Shown: positions 49,902 to 58,739 of the stretch, piece after piece | How positions within the stretch are numbered: the first letter of the stretch is position 1 | How the letters are laid out: each line of letters opens with the position of its first letter | NCBI GenBank assembly: GCA_902571015.1 | Contig: CACGAC010000001.1 | Coordinates: 124,001-188,000, forward strand | DNA length: 64,000 nt | Direction of reading: 5' to 3' | Origin: an uncultured Pelagibacteraceae bacterium | GTDB taxonomy: Bacteria; Pseudomonadota; Alphaproteobacteria; Pelagibacterales; Pelagibacteraceae | Program-made: the position numbers and the translations under genes | Notes under the pieces: model-generated | Database searches by the model: none | The model's input: only the letters and a program-made list of their open reading frames with translations | What the model was told of the DNA's origin: nothing

Positions 49902-51275
49902 TTAATTAAGATCAAATATCTTGCCTGGATTCATTATATTATTTTGATCAATGCTTCTTTTAATTAATTTCATAACAGGAATATTGTCTCCATGCTCTTT
50001 TAAAAGATATTCTTTTTTATGAAGGCCTACACCATGTTCTCCGGTAATCGTTCCTTTTAGATCTAAGGCCTTTTTTATTAATAAGTCATTAAATTCTCTT
50101 ATTTTTTTATACATTTCTTTTTTTTCAGGATCAAAAGGTAATAATACATGAAAATTTCCATCTCCAAGGTGGCCTACCATTGGAGCTCTAAGTCCAAACT
50201 TTTTAGCTTGTTCCTCTGCATAATTTACACATTCTGTTATATTTGAGATAGGTAAACACACATCTGTTGAATAAACTCTTCCATTATTTATCAAAGCTTT
50301 TACAGAATAGTAAACGTCCCATCTTGCTTGCCAGAGTTTATTTCTTTCCTCTAAATCTTTTGCCCACTTAAAAGAGCTTCCATTATTATCTTTAGATATT
50401 TCCTCTACTATTTTGATATTTTCATTGTTAGATAATTCTGATCCATGAAATTCAAAAAATAATGTCGGCGTTTCCTCAATATCTTTTAATTTTGAATAAT
50501 TTATACTTATTCCCATTTGGTCTTTATTTAACATTTCAATTCTTGCGATTGGGACCCCATATTGAATAACTTGTTGCGCAGTTTGAACTGCTTTTTCTAA
50601 AGTTGGGAAGTGACAGACAGCTGACATTATACTCTCTGGTATGGGAGAAAGTCTTAATTGAACTTCCGTTATAACTCCTAAAGTTCCTTCCGAACCAATA
50701 AATAAATTAGTTAGATTATAACCCGCTGAGGTTTTTTTTGTTCTTCCTCCTGTGTTAATAATATCTCCATTAGGCAAAACAACAGTTAAACCCGTAATTA
50801 CAGTTTTCATAGTGCCGTATTTAACCGCCATTGTTCCTGAAGCCGATGTTGAAGCCATACCTCCGATCGCTGCATTAGCACCTGGATCAATTGGAAAAAA
50901 GACACCGTCCTCTCTAAGATATTCATTTAATTGTTCTTTTGTAACACAGGCTTGCACCCTACAATCGAAGTCCTCAGCATTAACACTTAAAATCTTATTC
51001 ATTTTTTCAAGGCTTATGGTTATCCCTTTTTCATTACCAACCACGTTACCCTCTAAAGAGGTACCTGTACCAAATGGTACCACAGGAATTTTATGTTCAT
51101 TACATAGTCTTAATATTTGTGAAACCTCCTGATTAGTTTCTGGGAATACTACAGCTTTTGATAAAATTGGATCATAAGTGTCTTCACCTCTGGCATAATT
51201 TGTTCTCGTGGATACAGAAGTTGAAAATCTTCCATTAAAAATTTTTTTTAGCTCAGCCTGTACTTGATCGTTCAT
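49902..51275 (-). CDS. FAD-linked oxidase, GlcD / D-lactate dehydrogenase-like
   Basis: 457 residues. The FAD-binding PCMH domain includes VPFGTGTSLEGNVVG and IDPGANAAIGGMASTSASGT; the C-terminal domain includes GHLGDGNFHVLLPFDPEK and TGEHGVGLHKKEYL, where the histidine region lies. It oxidises a D-2-hydroxyacid such as glycolate or D-lactate to the 2-oxoacid. The companion GlcE and GlcF genes are not adjacent, so a stand-alone D-lactate dehydrogenase type is more likely than a glycolate oxidase complex. Confidence 0.88.
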   Translation of the reverse strand: MNDQVQAELKKIFNGRFSTSVSTRTNYARGEDTYDPILSKAVVFPETNQEVSQILRLCNEHKIPVVPFGTGTSLEGNVVGNEKGITISLEKMNKILSVNAEDFDCRVQACVTKEQLNEYLREDGVFFPIDPGANAAIGGMASTSASGTMAVKYGTMKTVITGLTVVLPNGDIINTGGRTKKTSAGYNLTNLFIGSEGTLGVITEVQLRLSPIPESIMSAVCHFPTLEKAVQTAQQVIQYGVPIARIEMLNKDQMGISINYSKLKDIEETPTLFFEFHGSELSNNENIKIVEEISKDNNGSSFKWAKDLEERNKLWQARWDVYYSVKALINNGRVYSTDVCLPISNITECVNYAEEQAKKFGLRAPMVGHLGDGNFHVLLPFDPEKKEMYKKIREFNDLLIKKALDLKGTITGEHGVGLHKKEYLLKEHGDNIPVMKLIKRSIDQNNIMNPGKIFDLN

Positions 51276-51314
51276 AAGAAGTGATATTAATAAATAATGC
51301 TAAAAAAATATACC

Positions 51315-52481
51315 TTATTTAGATAGCATTTTCTTTATATTTTCCAATGCTTGTGAAATATTGTCCCTTGATGCAGCAAAACTAAATCTAACATAATTTT
51401 GGCAAGTTTCACCAAAAGCTGATCCGGGAACTATTGCTACTCCTGCTTCATGCATGGCCTTTCTTGCAAACTCTGCACCATTCATACCTGTACCGATCAC
51501 TTTAGGAAATGCATAAAAAGCTCCTCCAGGTAAACTACATTCTACACCTGGTAAATCATTTAAACCTTTATAAATTAGATCTCTTCTTTGAGTAAATTTT
51601 TCCATCATTGCATCAATTGAATCATCTGGCCCATCCAATGCTGCGATACCAGCAAATTGAGCTGCAGCATTAACACATGAAACACTATTAATTAATAATT
51701 TATTAACATGTTCAACTAAATGCTCCGGCCAAAAACTCCAACCAAGTCTCCACCCAGTCATTGAGTAAGCTTTGCTCCATCCCTCTAATACAATTAATCT
51801 TTCTCTCAACTCAGGATAGTTAAAAAATGTTGGCATTTCTTTTCCATCAAAAATTTGTCTGCTATAAATTTCATCGCTTAAAATTGTTACATGAGGGTGC
51901 TTTTTCAGACCATCAGCTAAAACATCTACATCTTTCTTCTCAACAAAGCTCCCAGTTGGATTATTAGGATTTATCAAAATTAACAAACGAGTTTTATCGG
52001 TTATCATAGATAATATTTTGTCTGGATCGAATTTCAAATCTTTATTTTCTGTTAAGTCATATGGGACTGAAGTTGAGCCTGTATAGTTAATCATTGACTC
52101 ATAAATTGGAAAAGCAGGCGTTGGGTGAATAATCTCTGCTCCAGGTTCACCAAAGCATTGGATAGCATAACTCATTGTTGGCTTACCACCTGGCATAATT
52201 AAAATTCTCTCAAAATTGATGTCAACATTGTAACGTTTTTTTATCCACCTCGTAACAGCTTGTCGACATTCAGGAATTCCATTCGACATTACATATCCAT
52301 GATGTCCATCATCAAGTGCTTTCTTAGCTGCTTCAACAACATGTTTTGGGGTTTTAAAGTCTGGCTGCCCCAATCCTAAATGGATCATTGGTTTACCTTG
52401 AGCTTCCAATTTTTTCGCCTCTGCAAGGACTGTAAATGCAGACTCGGTTCCTAATCTTTCTAAACTTTTAGCTAGTTTCAT
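51315..52481 (-). CDS. PLP-dependent class I aminotransferase
   Basis: 388 residues. The PLP lysine is in EGWSKAYSMTGWRLGW (about residue 233), the NPNNPTGS segment and the SDEIYSRQIF Asp/Tyr pair bind PLP, and the C-terminal arginine is in NYVRFSFA. The family is broad (aspartate, alanine, aromatic and others), so the substrate is not fixed. Its neighbours make 2-oxoacids, so it could aminate glyoxylate or another oxoacid. The 39-base gap upstream of the GlcD-like gene is short enough for co-transcription. Confidence 0.88.
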   Translation of the reverse strand: MKLAKSLERLGTESAFTVLAEAKKLEAQGKPMIHLGLGQPDFKTPKHVVEAAKKALDDGHHGYVMSNGIPECRQAVTRWIKKRYNVDINFERILIMPGGKPTMSYAIQCFGEPGAEIIHPTPAFPIYESMINYTGSTSVPYDLTENKDLKFDPDKILSMITDKTRLLILINPNNPTGSFVEKKDVDVLADGLKKHPHVTILSDEIYSRQIFDGKEMPTFFNYPELRERLIVLEGWSKAYSMTGWRLGWSFWPEHLVEHVNKLLINSVSCVNAAAQFAGIAALDGPDDSIDAMMEKFTQRRDLIYKGLNDLPGVECSLPGGAFYAFPKVIGTGMNGAEFARKAMHEAGVAIVPGSAFGETCQNYVRFSFAASRDNISQALENIKKMLSK

Positions 52482-52498
52482 AATTTTTATTTTTAAGC

Positions 52499-53650
52499 CT
52501 AATTTCTATAAATTAATTTTGAACTATTCAACTCTTTTAAATTTTTACAACCCATTAATACCATATTTCTATTTATCTCATCGTGCATGTTTTTCAATAA
52601 ATGCTCAACACCTTGCTGTCCACCTGCGGCTAAAGAGAACAAGAATATTTTTCCAAAACTACAGGCTTTTGCCCCAGCTGCTAAGGCTTTTAGGACGTGT
52701 GTCCCTCTCCTTACTCCACCATCTAAGATTATTTCCAACTTATCTCCAACTGCATCTGAAATTGCTTTAATTTGATCAAAGGGTGATCGAGATCCATCCA
52801 GCTGACGACCTCCATGATTTGAAATCATAATTGCAGTGCAACCAATATCAATTGCTCTTTTTGCGTCATCAACACTCATGACTCCTTTTAATGCAAAAGG
52901 ACCATTCCATTTTTTAACGCAGTACTCTGCATCTTTCCAATTCATTGAAGGATCATATTGCTCATTAATATATTCTATAACAGATTTAGCAATGTTAGTC
53001 CCTTTATCAGTCTTTGATGCCACATTAGCTAGTTTAAATTTTCCATGTGTTAAATAATTAAAAACCCAACTAGGATGTGATGCAAAACTCATTAAACTTT
53101 GCAAAGTCAATTTAGGTGGTGTTGTAAATCCGGTTCTATGATCTCTCTCTCTATTTCCTGCAACTAATGTATCAACCGTTAAACACATTCCATTAAATCC
53201 TGATCTTTTACATCTATCTATTAAATCATCTGTTATTGATTGATCCTTGTGCACATACAATTGGAACAATTTTGGCCCACCAGAAATATTTGAAATCTCT
53301 TCTATAGTATTGTTTGCCATTGTTGACATACTATAAAAAGTTCCAAATTTTTCAGCTGCTCTAGCTGAAGCTTTGTCTCCGTCATGGTGGTATAATCTTT
53401 GCATTGCACAAGGAGATAAAAAAATTGGCATATCAATTTTTTTGCCAAATATGGTGGTTGATAAATCTGGCTTACCAACACTTGCCAGGATATTTGGAAC
53501 TAAATCACATTGGTTAAAAGCCTCAGTGTTTCTTTTTAAGGTCGTCTCATCATCGGAACCGCCGTCAATATAATGAAAAATCGGTGAGGGAAGTTTTTTT
53601 TTTGCTAGATTTCTAAAATCATTAAAATTATAGCAATCTTTTAAAGCCAC
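52499..53650 (-). CDS. FMN-dependent alpha-hydroxyacid oxidase/dehydrogenase, copy A
   Basis: 383 residues of the LldD/glycolate oxidase family. Motifs: FHYIDGGSDDE, LYVHKD, the lysine in FALKGVMS, the catalytic His and Arg in SNHGGRQLDGSRSPFDQ, and the FMN phosphate motif DGGVRRGTHVLKALAAGA. It would oxidise an L-2-hydroxyacid to a 2-oxoacid. Abuts the paralogue upstream (shared base 53650), so the pair arose by tandem duplication. Standard motifs are all present in this copy. Confidence 0.92.
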   Translation of the reverse strand: MALKDCYNFNDFRNLAKKKLPSPIFHYIDGGSDDETTLKRNTEAFNQCDLVPNILASVGKPDLSTTIFGKKIDMPIFLSPCAMQRLYHHDGDKASARAAEKFGTFYSMSTMANNTIEEISNISGGPKLFQLYVHKDQSITDDLIDRCKRSGFNGMCLTVDTLVAGNRERDHRTGFTTPPKLTLQSLMSFASHPSWVFNYLTHGKFKLANVASKTDKGTNIAKSVIEYINEQYDPSMNWKDAEYCVKKWNGPFALKGVMSVDDAKRAIDIGCTAIMISNHGGRQLDGSRSPFDQIKAISDAVGDKLEIILDGGVRRGTHVLKALAAGAKACSFGKIFLFSLAAGGQQGVEHLLKNMHDEINRNMVLMGCKNLKELNSSKLIYRN

Positions 53651-54801
53651 TATTTTCTGAATCTTAAATTACTTCTATTTAGATCACTAATCTTAGTGCA
53701 CCCCATAAGTTTCATATCACGTACTAGTTCAGCTTTATATTTTTCTAAAGCTCTTTCGACACCTGCTTGACCTCCGGCTGCTAAAGCATAAAGATATAAT
53801 CTTCCACCTGAACAGGCCTTAGCACCTAATGATAATGCTTTAAGCATATGAGTACCTCTATGAATTCCACCTTCACAAATGACATCTAATTTATCACCAA
53901 CTGCATCAACAATTTCTGCAAGTTGATCAAAAGGCGCTCTAGATCCATCTAGCTGTCTTCCGCCATGATTTGATACCATTATACCTGTGCATCCTATGTC
54001 TACTGCTCTTTTTGCATCTTCAACACTCATAATTCCTTTGAGAGCGAAATGACCCCCCCATTTAGAACAAAGATTTTCAGCATCTTTCCAATTCATAGAT
54101 TGATCCAGCATAGTTGAAAAATAATTTCCAATTGATGAGTTAACATCGGTACCTTCTTTCACAAAATCTTGTAAATGAGGTAATTCAAACTTACCTTTTG
54201 TTAGATAATTTATTCCCCACATCGGCTTAGTAGCAAAACTATATAAACTTGCTAAAGTTAACTTTGGTGGAGAGGTAAATCCTGTTCTTAAGTCTCTCTC
54301 TCTATTTCCTCCAGTAATAGTATCAACTGTTAAGGCCATCACATCAAAATTTGCTGCTTTAGCTCTTTCCAAACAAGAGTCGTTTAAACCCCTATCTTTA
54401 TGAAAATAAAACTGAAACATTTTAGGTGTATCAATCATTGAAGAAATTTCCTCAACACTAACTGTGGCTAGAGCAGAGACACCAAACATTGTATTAAATT
54501 TTTTTGCTGCTTTTCCAACTGCTCTTTCTCCATCGTAATGAAAAAGTCTCTGTAAAGCTGTTGGTGATAAATAAAAGGGTAAATCTAATTTTTTTCCAAA
54601 TATCGTAGTAGACAAATCAACTTCTTCAACTCCTCTCAAAACATTAGGAACTAAATCCACATCATCGAATGCACTAGTATTTCTAGCATATGTAACTTCA
54701 TCATCTGCTGCACCATCAATATAATGAAAGATTGGCGATGGTAACCTTCTTTGAGCTAATTTTCTAAAATCACTAAAGTTGTGACAATCTTTTAAATTCA
54801 T
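53650..54801 (-). CDS. FMN-dependent alpha-hydroxyacid oxidase/dehydrogenase, copy B
   Basis: 383 residues, the same length as copy A and clearly its paralogue (FHYIDGAADDE, FALKGIMS, SNHGGRQLDGSRAPFDQ). The FMN phosphate-binding motif reads CEGGIHRGTHMLKALSLGA: Asp is replaced by Glu and the first Arg by His relative to copy A. QFYFHKD replaces QLYVHKD. These changes suggest a different substrate range or weaker FMN binding. It overlaps copy A by one base and starts 8 bases before the PagL-like gene. Confidence 0.9.
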   Translation of the reverse strand: MNLKDCHNFSDFRKLAQRRLPSPIFHYIDGAADDEVTYARNTSAFDDVDLVPNVLRGVEEVDLSTTIFGKKLDLPFYLSPTALQRLFHYDGERAVGKAAKKFNTMFGVSALATVSVEEISSMIDTPKMFQFYFHKDRGLNDSCLERAKAANFDVMALTVDTITGGNRERDLRTGFTSPPKLTLASLYSFATKPMWGINYLTKGKFELPHLQDFVKEGTDVNSSIGNYFSTMLDQSMNWKDAENLCSKWGGHFALKGIMSVEDAKRAVDIGCTGIMVSNHGGRQLDGSRAPFDQLAEIVDAVGDKLDVICEGGIHRGTHMLKALSLGAKACSGGRLYLYALAAGGQAGVERALEKYKAELVRDMKLMGCTKISDLNRSNLRFRK

Positions 54802-54809
54802 GGTTTCTC

Positions 54810-55319
54810 TTAAAACTTTTTGAGGAAATTAAACATATAACTATTTGCCCCAGGATTTTTATCCCCTAAACTTGCATTAGATACATGATTATATGATACG
54901 GCAAAATTTGTTGTATCAGTGGTTTTGTAAGAAAGCTGTAATTCTGACTTAAATTCAAGAAGATGCCCAAGGTCCTTTCCATCTCCTTCATGGTAAAGTC
55001 CGGGAGTAAAGCTTGGAGTTAAAAAAAATGGGCCCATGTTCATATTCCACTCAACACCTGTATAAATATACGCAGCGGAATTTGCAGTTATGAAACCTCC
55101 GCTAACTGGTGAAATATTTCCTAGAAATGTATTTCTATTTAAATTTTCATTTTGATGCTGAAAACCTAACAACATCGATTTTTGGTTATCATCACTAAAA
55201 TCAAAATTCCCAAGGTATAAATTAAATTGATGATTGTTATCATCAATATCTGTATCTCCCAATAATTTTGAAGGCAAAGTCAAAATTAACAAAACTAAAA
55301 AAATTCTCTTTAAAATCAT
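54810..55319 (-). CDS. pagL: PagL-like lipid A 3-O-deacylase (acyloxyacyl hydrolase)
   Basis: 169 residues with a signal peptide (MILKRIFLVLLILTLPSKLLG). The rest shows alternating hydrophobic strands as in a small outer-membrane barrel, ending in a C-terminal Phe. The PagL active-site motif is visible as YNHVSNASLGDKNPG, with His and Ser of the H-X-S-N core. It would remove the 3-O-acyl chain of lipid A. Length and motif fit; the assignment is by motif only. It lies between the oxidase pair and the ccm genes. Confidence 0.75.
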   Translation of the reverse strand: MILKRIFLVLLILTLPSKLLGDTDIDDNNHQFNLYLGNFDFSDDNQKSMLLGFQHQNENLNRNTFLGNISPVSGGFITANSAAYIYTGVEWNMNMGPFFLTPSFTPGLYHEGDGKDLGHLLEFKSELQLSYKTTDTTNFAVSYNHVSNASLGDKNPGANSYMFNFLKKF

Positions 55320-55334
55320 TTTACCTAACTAAGA

Positions 55335-55697
55335 TTATTTTTTATTATAAAACCTTTTGATGATTATTGCACCACCCGCTAAGAATATCAAGATAGGCAA
55401 TAACCACAAAAAATAGGTATTTCTATTGAAAACTGGATCGTACAATATCCATTCTCCATATTTCATTTTTAAAAAACTATAAATTTGTTCCTCGCTCAAG
55501 CCTTGTTGAATTTTATTTTTAATAACCAACTTTAGACTTATCGCGAATTCTGAATCTGAGTCATACACTGACTGGCCTTGACAAATCAAACATCTTAAAT
55601 TTTTAGATATTTTATTTTCAGTTTTAATTTCATCTGCCTTTAAGAGATTGAAATTCAAAATTATACTTATAATCAAAAATATTGGAATAAATTTCAT
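55335..55697 (-). CDS. ccmH: Cytochrome c maturation protein CcmH
   Basis: 120 residues. Signal peptide, then the redox motif LRCLICQGQSVYDSDSEFA (LRCXXC), and a C-terminal membrane helix near residues 95-113. It keeps apocytochrome cysteines reduced for haem attachment. The ATG overlaps the ccmG stop (ATGA). It is the short form; the TPR partner CcmI is not in the window. Confidence 0.94.
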   Translation of the reverse strand: MKFIPIFLIISIILNFNLLKADEIKTENKISKNLRCLICQGQSVYDSDSEFAISLKLVIKNKIQQGLSEEQIYSFLKMKYGEWILYDPVFNRNTYFLWLLPILIFLAGGAIIIKRFYNKK

Positions 55698-56212
55698 CTA
55701 ATTATTTTCTCAATTTCTAATAGGTCCTTATTGTTTATTGGTCCAATAAATCTTTTAATAATTTTATTTTGATGTACTAAAAAACTTTCTGGCACCCCGT
55801 AAGCACCCCATTCAATTGATGCTGTACCATCCTTATCTAATACAATTATATTGTAAGGATTTCCCAAATCTTTTAAAAAACTTGAAGCATTTTTAAAGTT
55901 ATCTTTATAATTAAATCCTATCAATTCTATTCTTTCATCTTTTTTTAGTTTCATTAAAAATTTATGTTCTTCCTTACAGGGGACACACCATGATGCCCAT
56001 ATATTCATCAAATAATACTTATTATCTACAAAAATTTTTTCTGAAATAATAATAGAATTGTTCTCAAAAGACTTTAACTCAAATGATGGAACTTCTTTTT
56101 TTAGTTTGGTGTTCGGAATATAAATATTTGAATTTTTTAATCCCTTGAAGAAAATTACAAAAGTAATTAAAAAAATAAAAATTAAAATTAGTGGAATAAA
56201 TTTAGACTTCAT
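55694..56212 (-). CDS. ccmG: Thiol:disulfide interchange protein CcmG (DsbE)
   Basis: 172 residues: an N-terminal membrane anchor (about 6-25) and a periplasmic thioredoxin domain with the active site NIWASWCVPCKEEH. The cis-proline region GVPESFLVHQN is present. It reduces CcmH or apocytochrome c. It overlaps ccmF by 11 bases and ccmH by 4. Confidence 0.94.
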   Translation of the reverse strand: MKSKFIPLILIFIFLITFVIFFKGLKNSNIYIPNTKLKKEVPSFELKSFENNSIIISEKIFVDNKYYLMNIWASWCVPCKEEHKFLMKLKKDERIELIGFNYKDNFKNASSFLKDLGNPYNIIVLDKDGTASIEWGAYGVPESFLVHQNKIIKRFIGPINNKDLLEIEKIIR

Positions 56213-58079
56213 ATCTTTTTTTAAAAAAACTTAAAAAACCACCGAAACTTATTAATATTACTGAAACCCATATCCAAATCATGAAAGGTTTAACTTGATA
56301 TCTTATATTGAAGTATTCCTGGTTCTGGACATAATTCATCGTCATAAATTTATCTGTGAGTAAGTTTGTTTTTATATCAGCCTCGCTCGTAATTATATTT
56401 GGTTGATTATATATTCTTAACTCAGGATTGAGGATATCTGATGAGCCATCCAAATTTTGTACACTAAATTTTCCTATAATTGCTTTGAAGTTTTTTTCAT
56501 CTTCTTGCTCAATGTTCTCAAAGTTTATCGTGAATTTTTCGGTCTCAAAAGTTTCACCAATTTTTAGGTTGGTAATTACCTCATTAGAAAAAATATTATT
56601 AAATAAAATACTTAGAATTAATAAGCTAAAACCAAAATGAGCAATGTTCTGGGATAAATTTCTAAATCTTTTGACAAAAAATTCTCTAGAAGTAGAAAAA
56701 AATAAAAAGAAAGCAGAAGTAACTAAAATTGTGTTAATCAAGAAATTTATATCAAATTGTTTAATTATTACTGCTGATAACAAAAAAGATATTATTAAAA
56801 ATATGGTCATGTAAAACTTATCTTTAAAATCTGATTTAACCCAATTAAGATTTGGTCCAATTGCCATAGCTATTAAAAATGGAATTAAGAAAGGCAATAT
56901 GAGCTTGTTATAAAAAGGTGGGCCAACGGATATTTTATTTGTGGTTATAACTTCTAAAAATATTGGATAAATTGTCCCTATTAAAACTACTGATAAAAAG
57001 TACATCATAAACCAATTATTTACTAAAATAGATGTCTCCTTGCTTAGCCAAAAAAAATTATTTTCTAATTTTTCTTTCTCTGAATGAAAAAAAATGAAAA
57101 TAAAAATTGATAAAAAAATAAGCGTAAAAAGAAAAATTAAAATAAATAAACCTCTCTCTGGATCATTGGCAAATGTATGAACTGAATTTAAAATTCCAGA
57201 TCTTACTAAAAAAGTACCACTCATACTCAAAGCAAAAGTTGCAATTGACAGTATCATGGCCCACGAAGTTAATATTTTCTTTTTCTCCAAAACTAAAATA
57301 CAGTGAAGTAAAGTTGTTAGTGCAAACCATGGCATTAAAGATACATTTTCAACTGGATCCCAAAACCAAAAACCTCCCCAACCTAATTCATAATATGCCC
57401 AAATAGATCCAAGTAAAATTCCTAATGTAAGAAAAACCCAAGATGCTAAAACCCATTGTTTAATATGCTTTGCCCATTCTTTTGAAACATATGAGGTAAC
57501 CATGGCAGCAAGAGCTGACGAGAAAATTATTGAAGAACCTACATAACCTAAATATAAAATTGGTGGATGTATTGCTAAAGCAGGGTCTTGTAAAATTGGG
57601 TTCAAGCCTAAACCCTCATTTGGTGTTGGAAAAATATAATTAAACGGGCTTGAAGTCTTAATCAAAAAAATAAAAAAACCTACAATTATTATTTGTTGAA
57701 ATAATAAGGTAAAAATTCTGTACTTTTTTGGCTGCTGATTAGATTTAATTAAAAAAATTGAAATAAACAAAGTTAATACTAGCAACCATAGCAATAAACT
57801 ACCCTCATGATTACCCCAAGTTCCTGAGATTTTATAAAATAATGGTTTGGTTGTATGAGAGTGATTAAAAACAGTTTCGTTGCTAAAATCTGAGTTAATA
57901 AAAGAGATAATTAATCCAAAAAAACTTATGACTACAAAAAAAAATTGAATAAATGTAAAAGTTATTATTTTTTTATCTAAGATTTCAGCATCTTTTAAAT
58001 TTTTAACTGAAAAAAAAATAATTAAAATTGAAAAAAGAAGTCCAAAACTTAATGAATAAGAACCTATTAAACTCGCCAA
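56202..58079 (-). CDS. ccmF: Haem lyase CcmF
   Basis: 625 residues, about fourteen membrane helices. The WWD-type haem-handling signature is WGGFWFWDPVENVSLMPW (about residues 233-250), and AIHPPILYLGYVG and SGTWGNHEGSLLLW hold the conserved histidines. It attaches haem from CcmE to apocytochrome c. It starts 2 bases before ccmE in map order and overlaps ccmG by 11. Confidence 0.96.
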   Translation of the reverse strand: MASLIGSYSLSFGLLFSILIIFFSVKNLKDAEILDKKIITFTFIQFFFVVISFFGLIISFINSDFSNETVFNHSHTTKPLFYKISGTWGNHEGSLLLWLLVLTLFISIFLIKSNQQPKKYRIFTLLFQQIIIVGFFIFLIKTSSPFNYIFPTPNEGLGLNPILQDPALAIHPPILYLGYVGSSIIFSSALAAMVTSYVSKEWAKHIKQWVLASWVFLTLGILLGSIWAYYELGWGGFWFWDPVENVSLMPWFALTTLLHCILVLEKKKILTSWAMILSIATFALSMSGTFLVRSGILNSVHTFANDPERGLFILIFLFTLIFLSIFIFIFFHSEKEKLENNFFWLSKETSILVNNWFMMYFLSVVLIGTIYPIFLEVITTNKISVGPPFYNKLILPFLIPFLIAMAIGPNLNWVKSDFKDKFYMTIFLIISFLLSAVIIKQFDINFLINTILVTSAFFLFFSTSREFFVKRFRNLSQNIAHFGFSLLILSILFNNIFSNEVITNLKIGETFETEKFTINFENIEQEDEKNFKAIIGKFSVQNLDGSSDILNPELRIYNQPNIITSEADIKTNLLTDKFMTMNYVQNQEYFNIRYQVKPFMIWIWVSVILISFGGFLSFFKKRYEV

Positions 58080-58081
58080 AT

Positions 58082-58501
58082 TTATTTCTCCTCTAATGCT
58101 GCCTTAACTTCTGGCGGCATATAATTTTCATCATGTTTAGCCAAAATTTTTGTAGCTAAAAAGAAATTTTTATCTTTTAAATATCCCTCAGCAACAACAC
58201 CCTTCTCCTCAGCAAAAAGATTCGGTACGACCCCAGAATAAACAACATTTATCTCGTTTTTAAAATCTGTAACAATAAATTTAATTTCTTTTGAAATCAT
58301 AGTTATAGAGTCTTTTTTAACCATTCCACCTATTCTAATTTTCTTTTTACCAATTTCACTTAAAGTTTTAATTTCTGTTGGAGACTTAAAAAAAATAACG
58401 TTTTCCTCTAAAGACTTAACTAATAAAAAGACAGATAACGCTAAAGTTGTTATTATTAATAATATAAAAAAAAATCTTAATTTAACTTTTCGGCCATACA
58501 T
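58082..58501 (-). CDS. ccmE: Cytochrome c-type biogenesis haem chaperone CcmE
   Basis: 139 residues with one N-terminal anchor helix. The beta-barrel domain includes [29 protein letters not shown] and [14 protein letters not shown]. The haem-binding histidine is in [13 protein letters not shown] (about residue 126). It carries haem from CcmC to CcmF. It lies 10 bases after ccmD. Confidence 0.96.
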   Translation of the reverse strand: MYGRKVKLRFFFILLIITTLALSVFLLVKSLEENVIFFKSPTEIKTLSEIGKKKIRIGGMVKKDSITMISKEIKFIVTDFKNEINVVYSGVVPNLFAEEKGVVAEGYLKDKNFFLATKILAKHDENYMPPEVKAALEEK

Positions 58502-58511
58502 GTTTCAAAAG

Positions 58512-58739
58512 TTAAATGTTTGAAGTATTTGACAAAATTTCTTTATTTATACTTTGAGATTTTGCAAAAGCTGCTCTCTCAGAATTTAAAGATCCAAATT
58601 TTGCTAAAAATTTATTTTTTTCTTTTTTGTATTGAATTTTGATAACTAAAAAAAGTGTCAAAAAACTTAATAAAGTAAACGAAAATGCTGACCAAACATA
58701 CAGTCCATATCCATTCATAAAAAATAAATTTTCAATCAT
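58512..58739 (-). CDS. ccmD: Haem exporter small protein CcmD
   Basis: 75 residues with one membrane helix (about 14-35, YVWSAFSFTLLSFLTLFLVI) followed by a Lys-rich cytoplasmic tail (KIQYKKEKNK). Such a small single-helix protein between ccmC and ccmE is CcmD, which helps release holo-CcmE. Identity rests on position and topology. It overlaps ccmC by 4 bases. Confidence 0.85.
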   Translation of the reverse strand: MIENLFFMNGYGLYVWSAFSFTLLSFLTLFLVIKIQYKKEKNKFLAKFGSLNSERAAFAKSQSINKEILSNTSNI

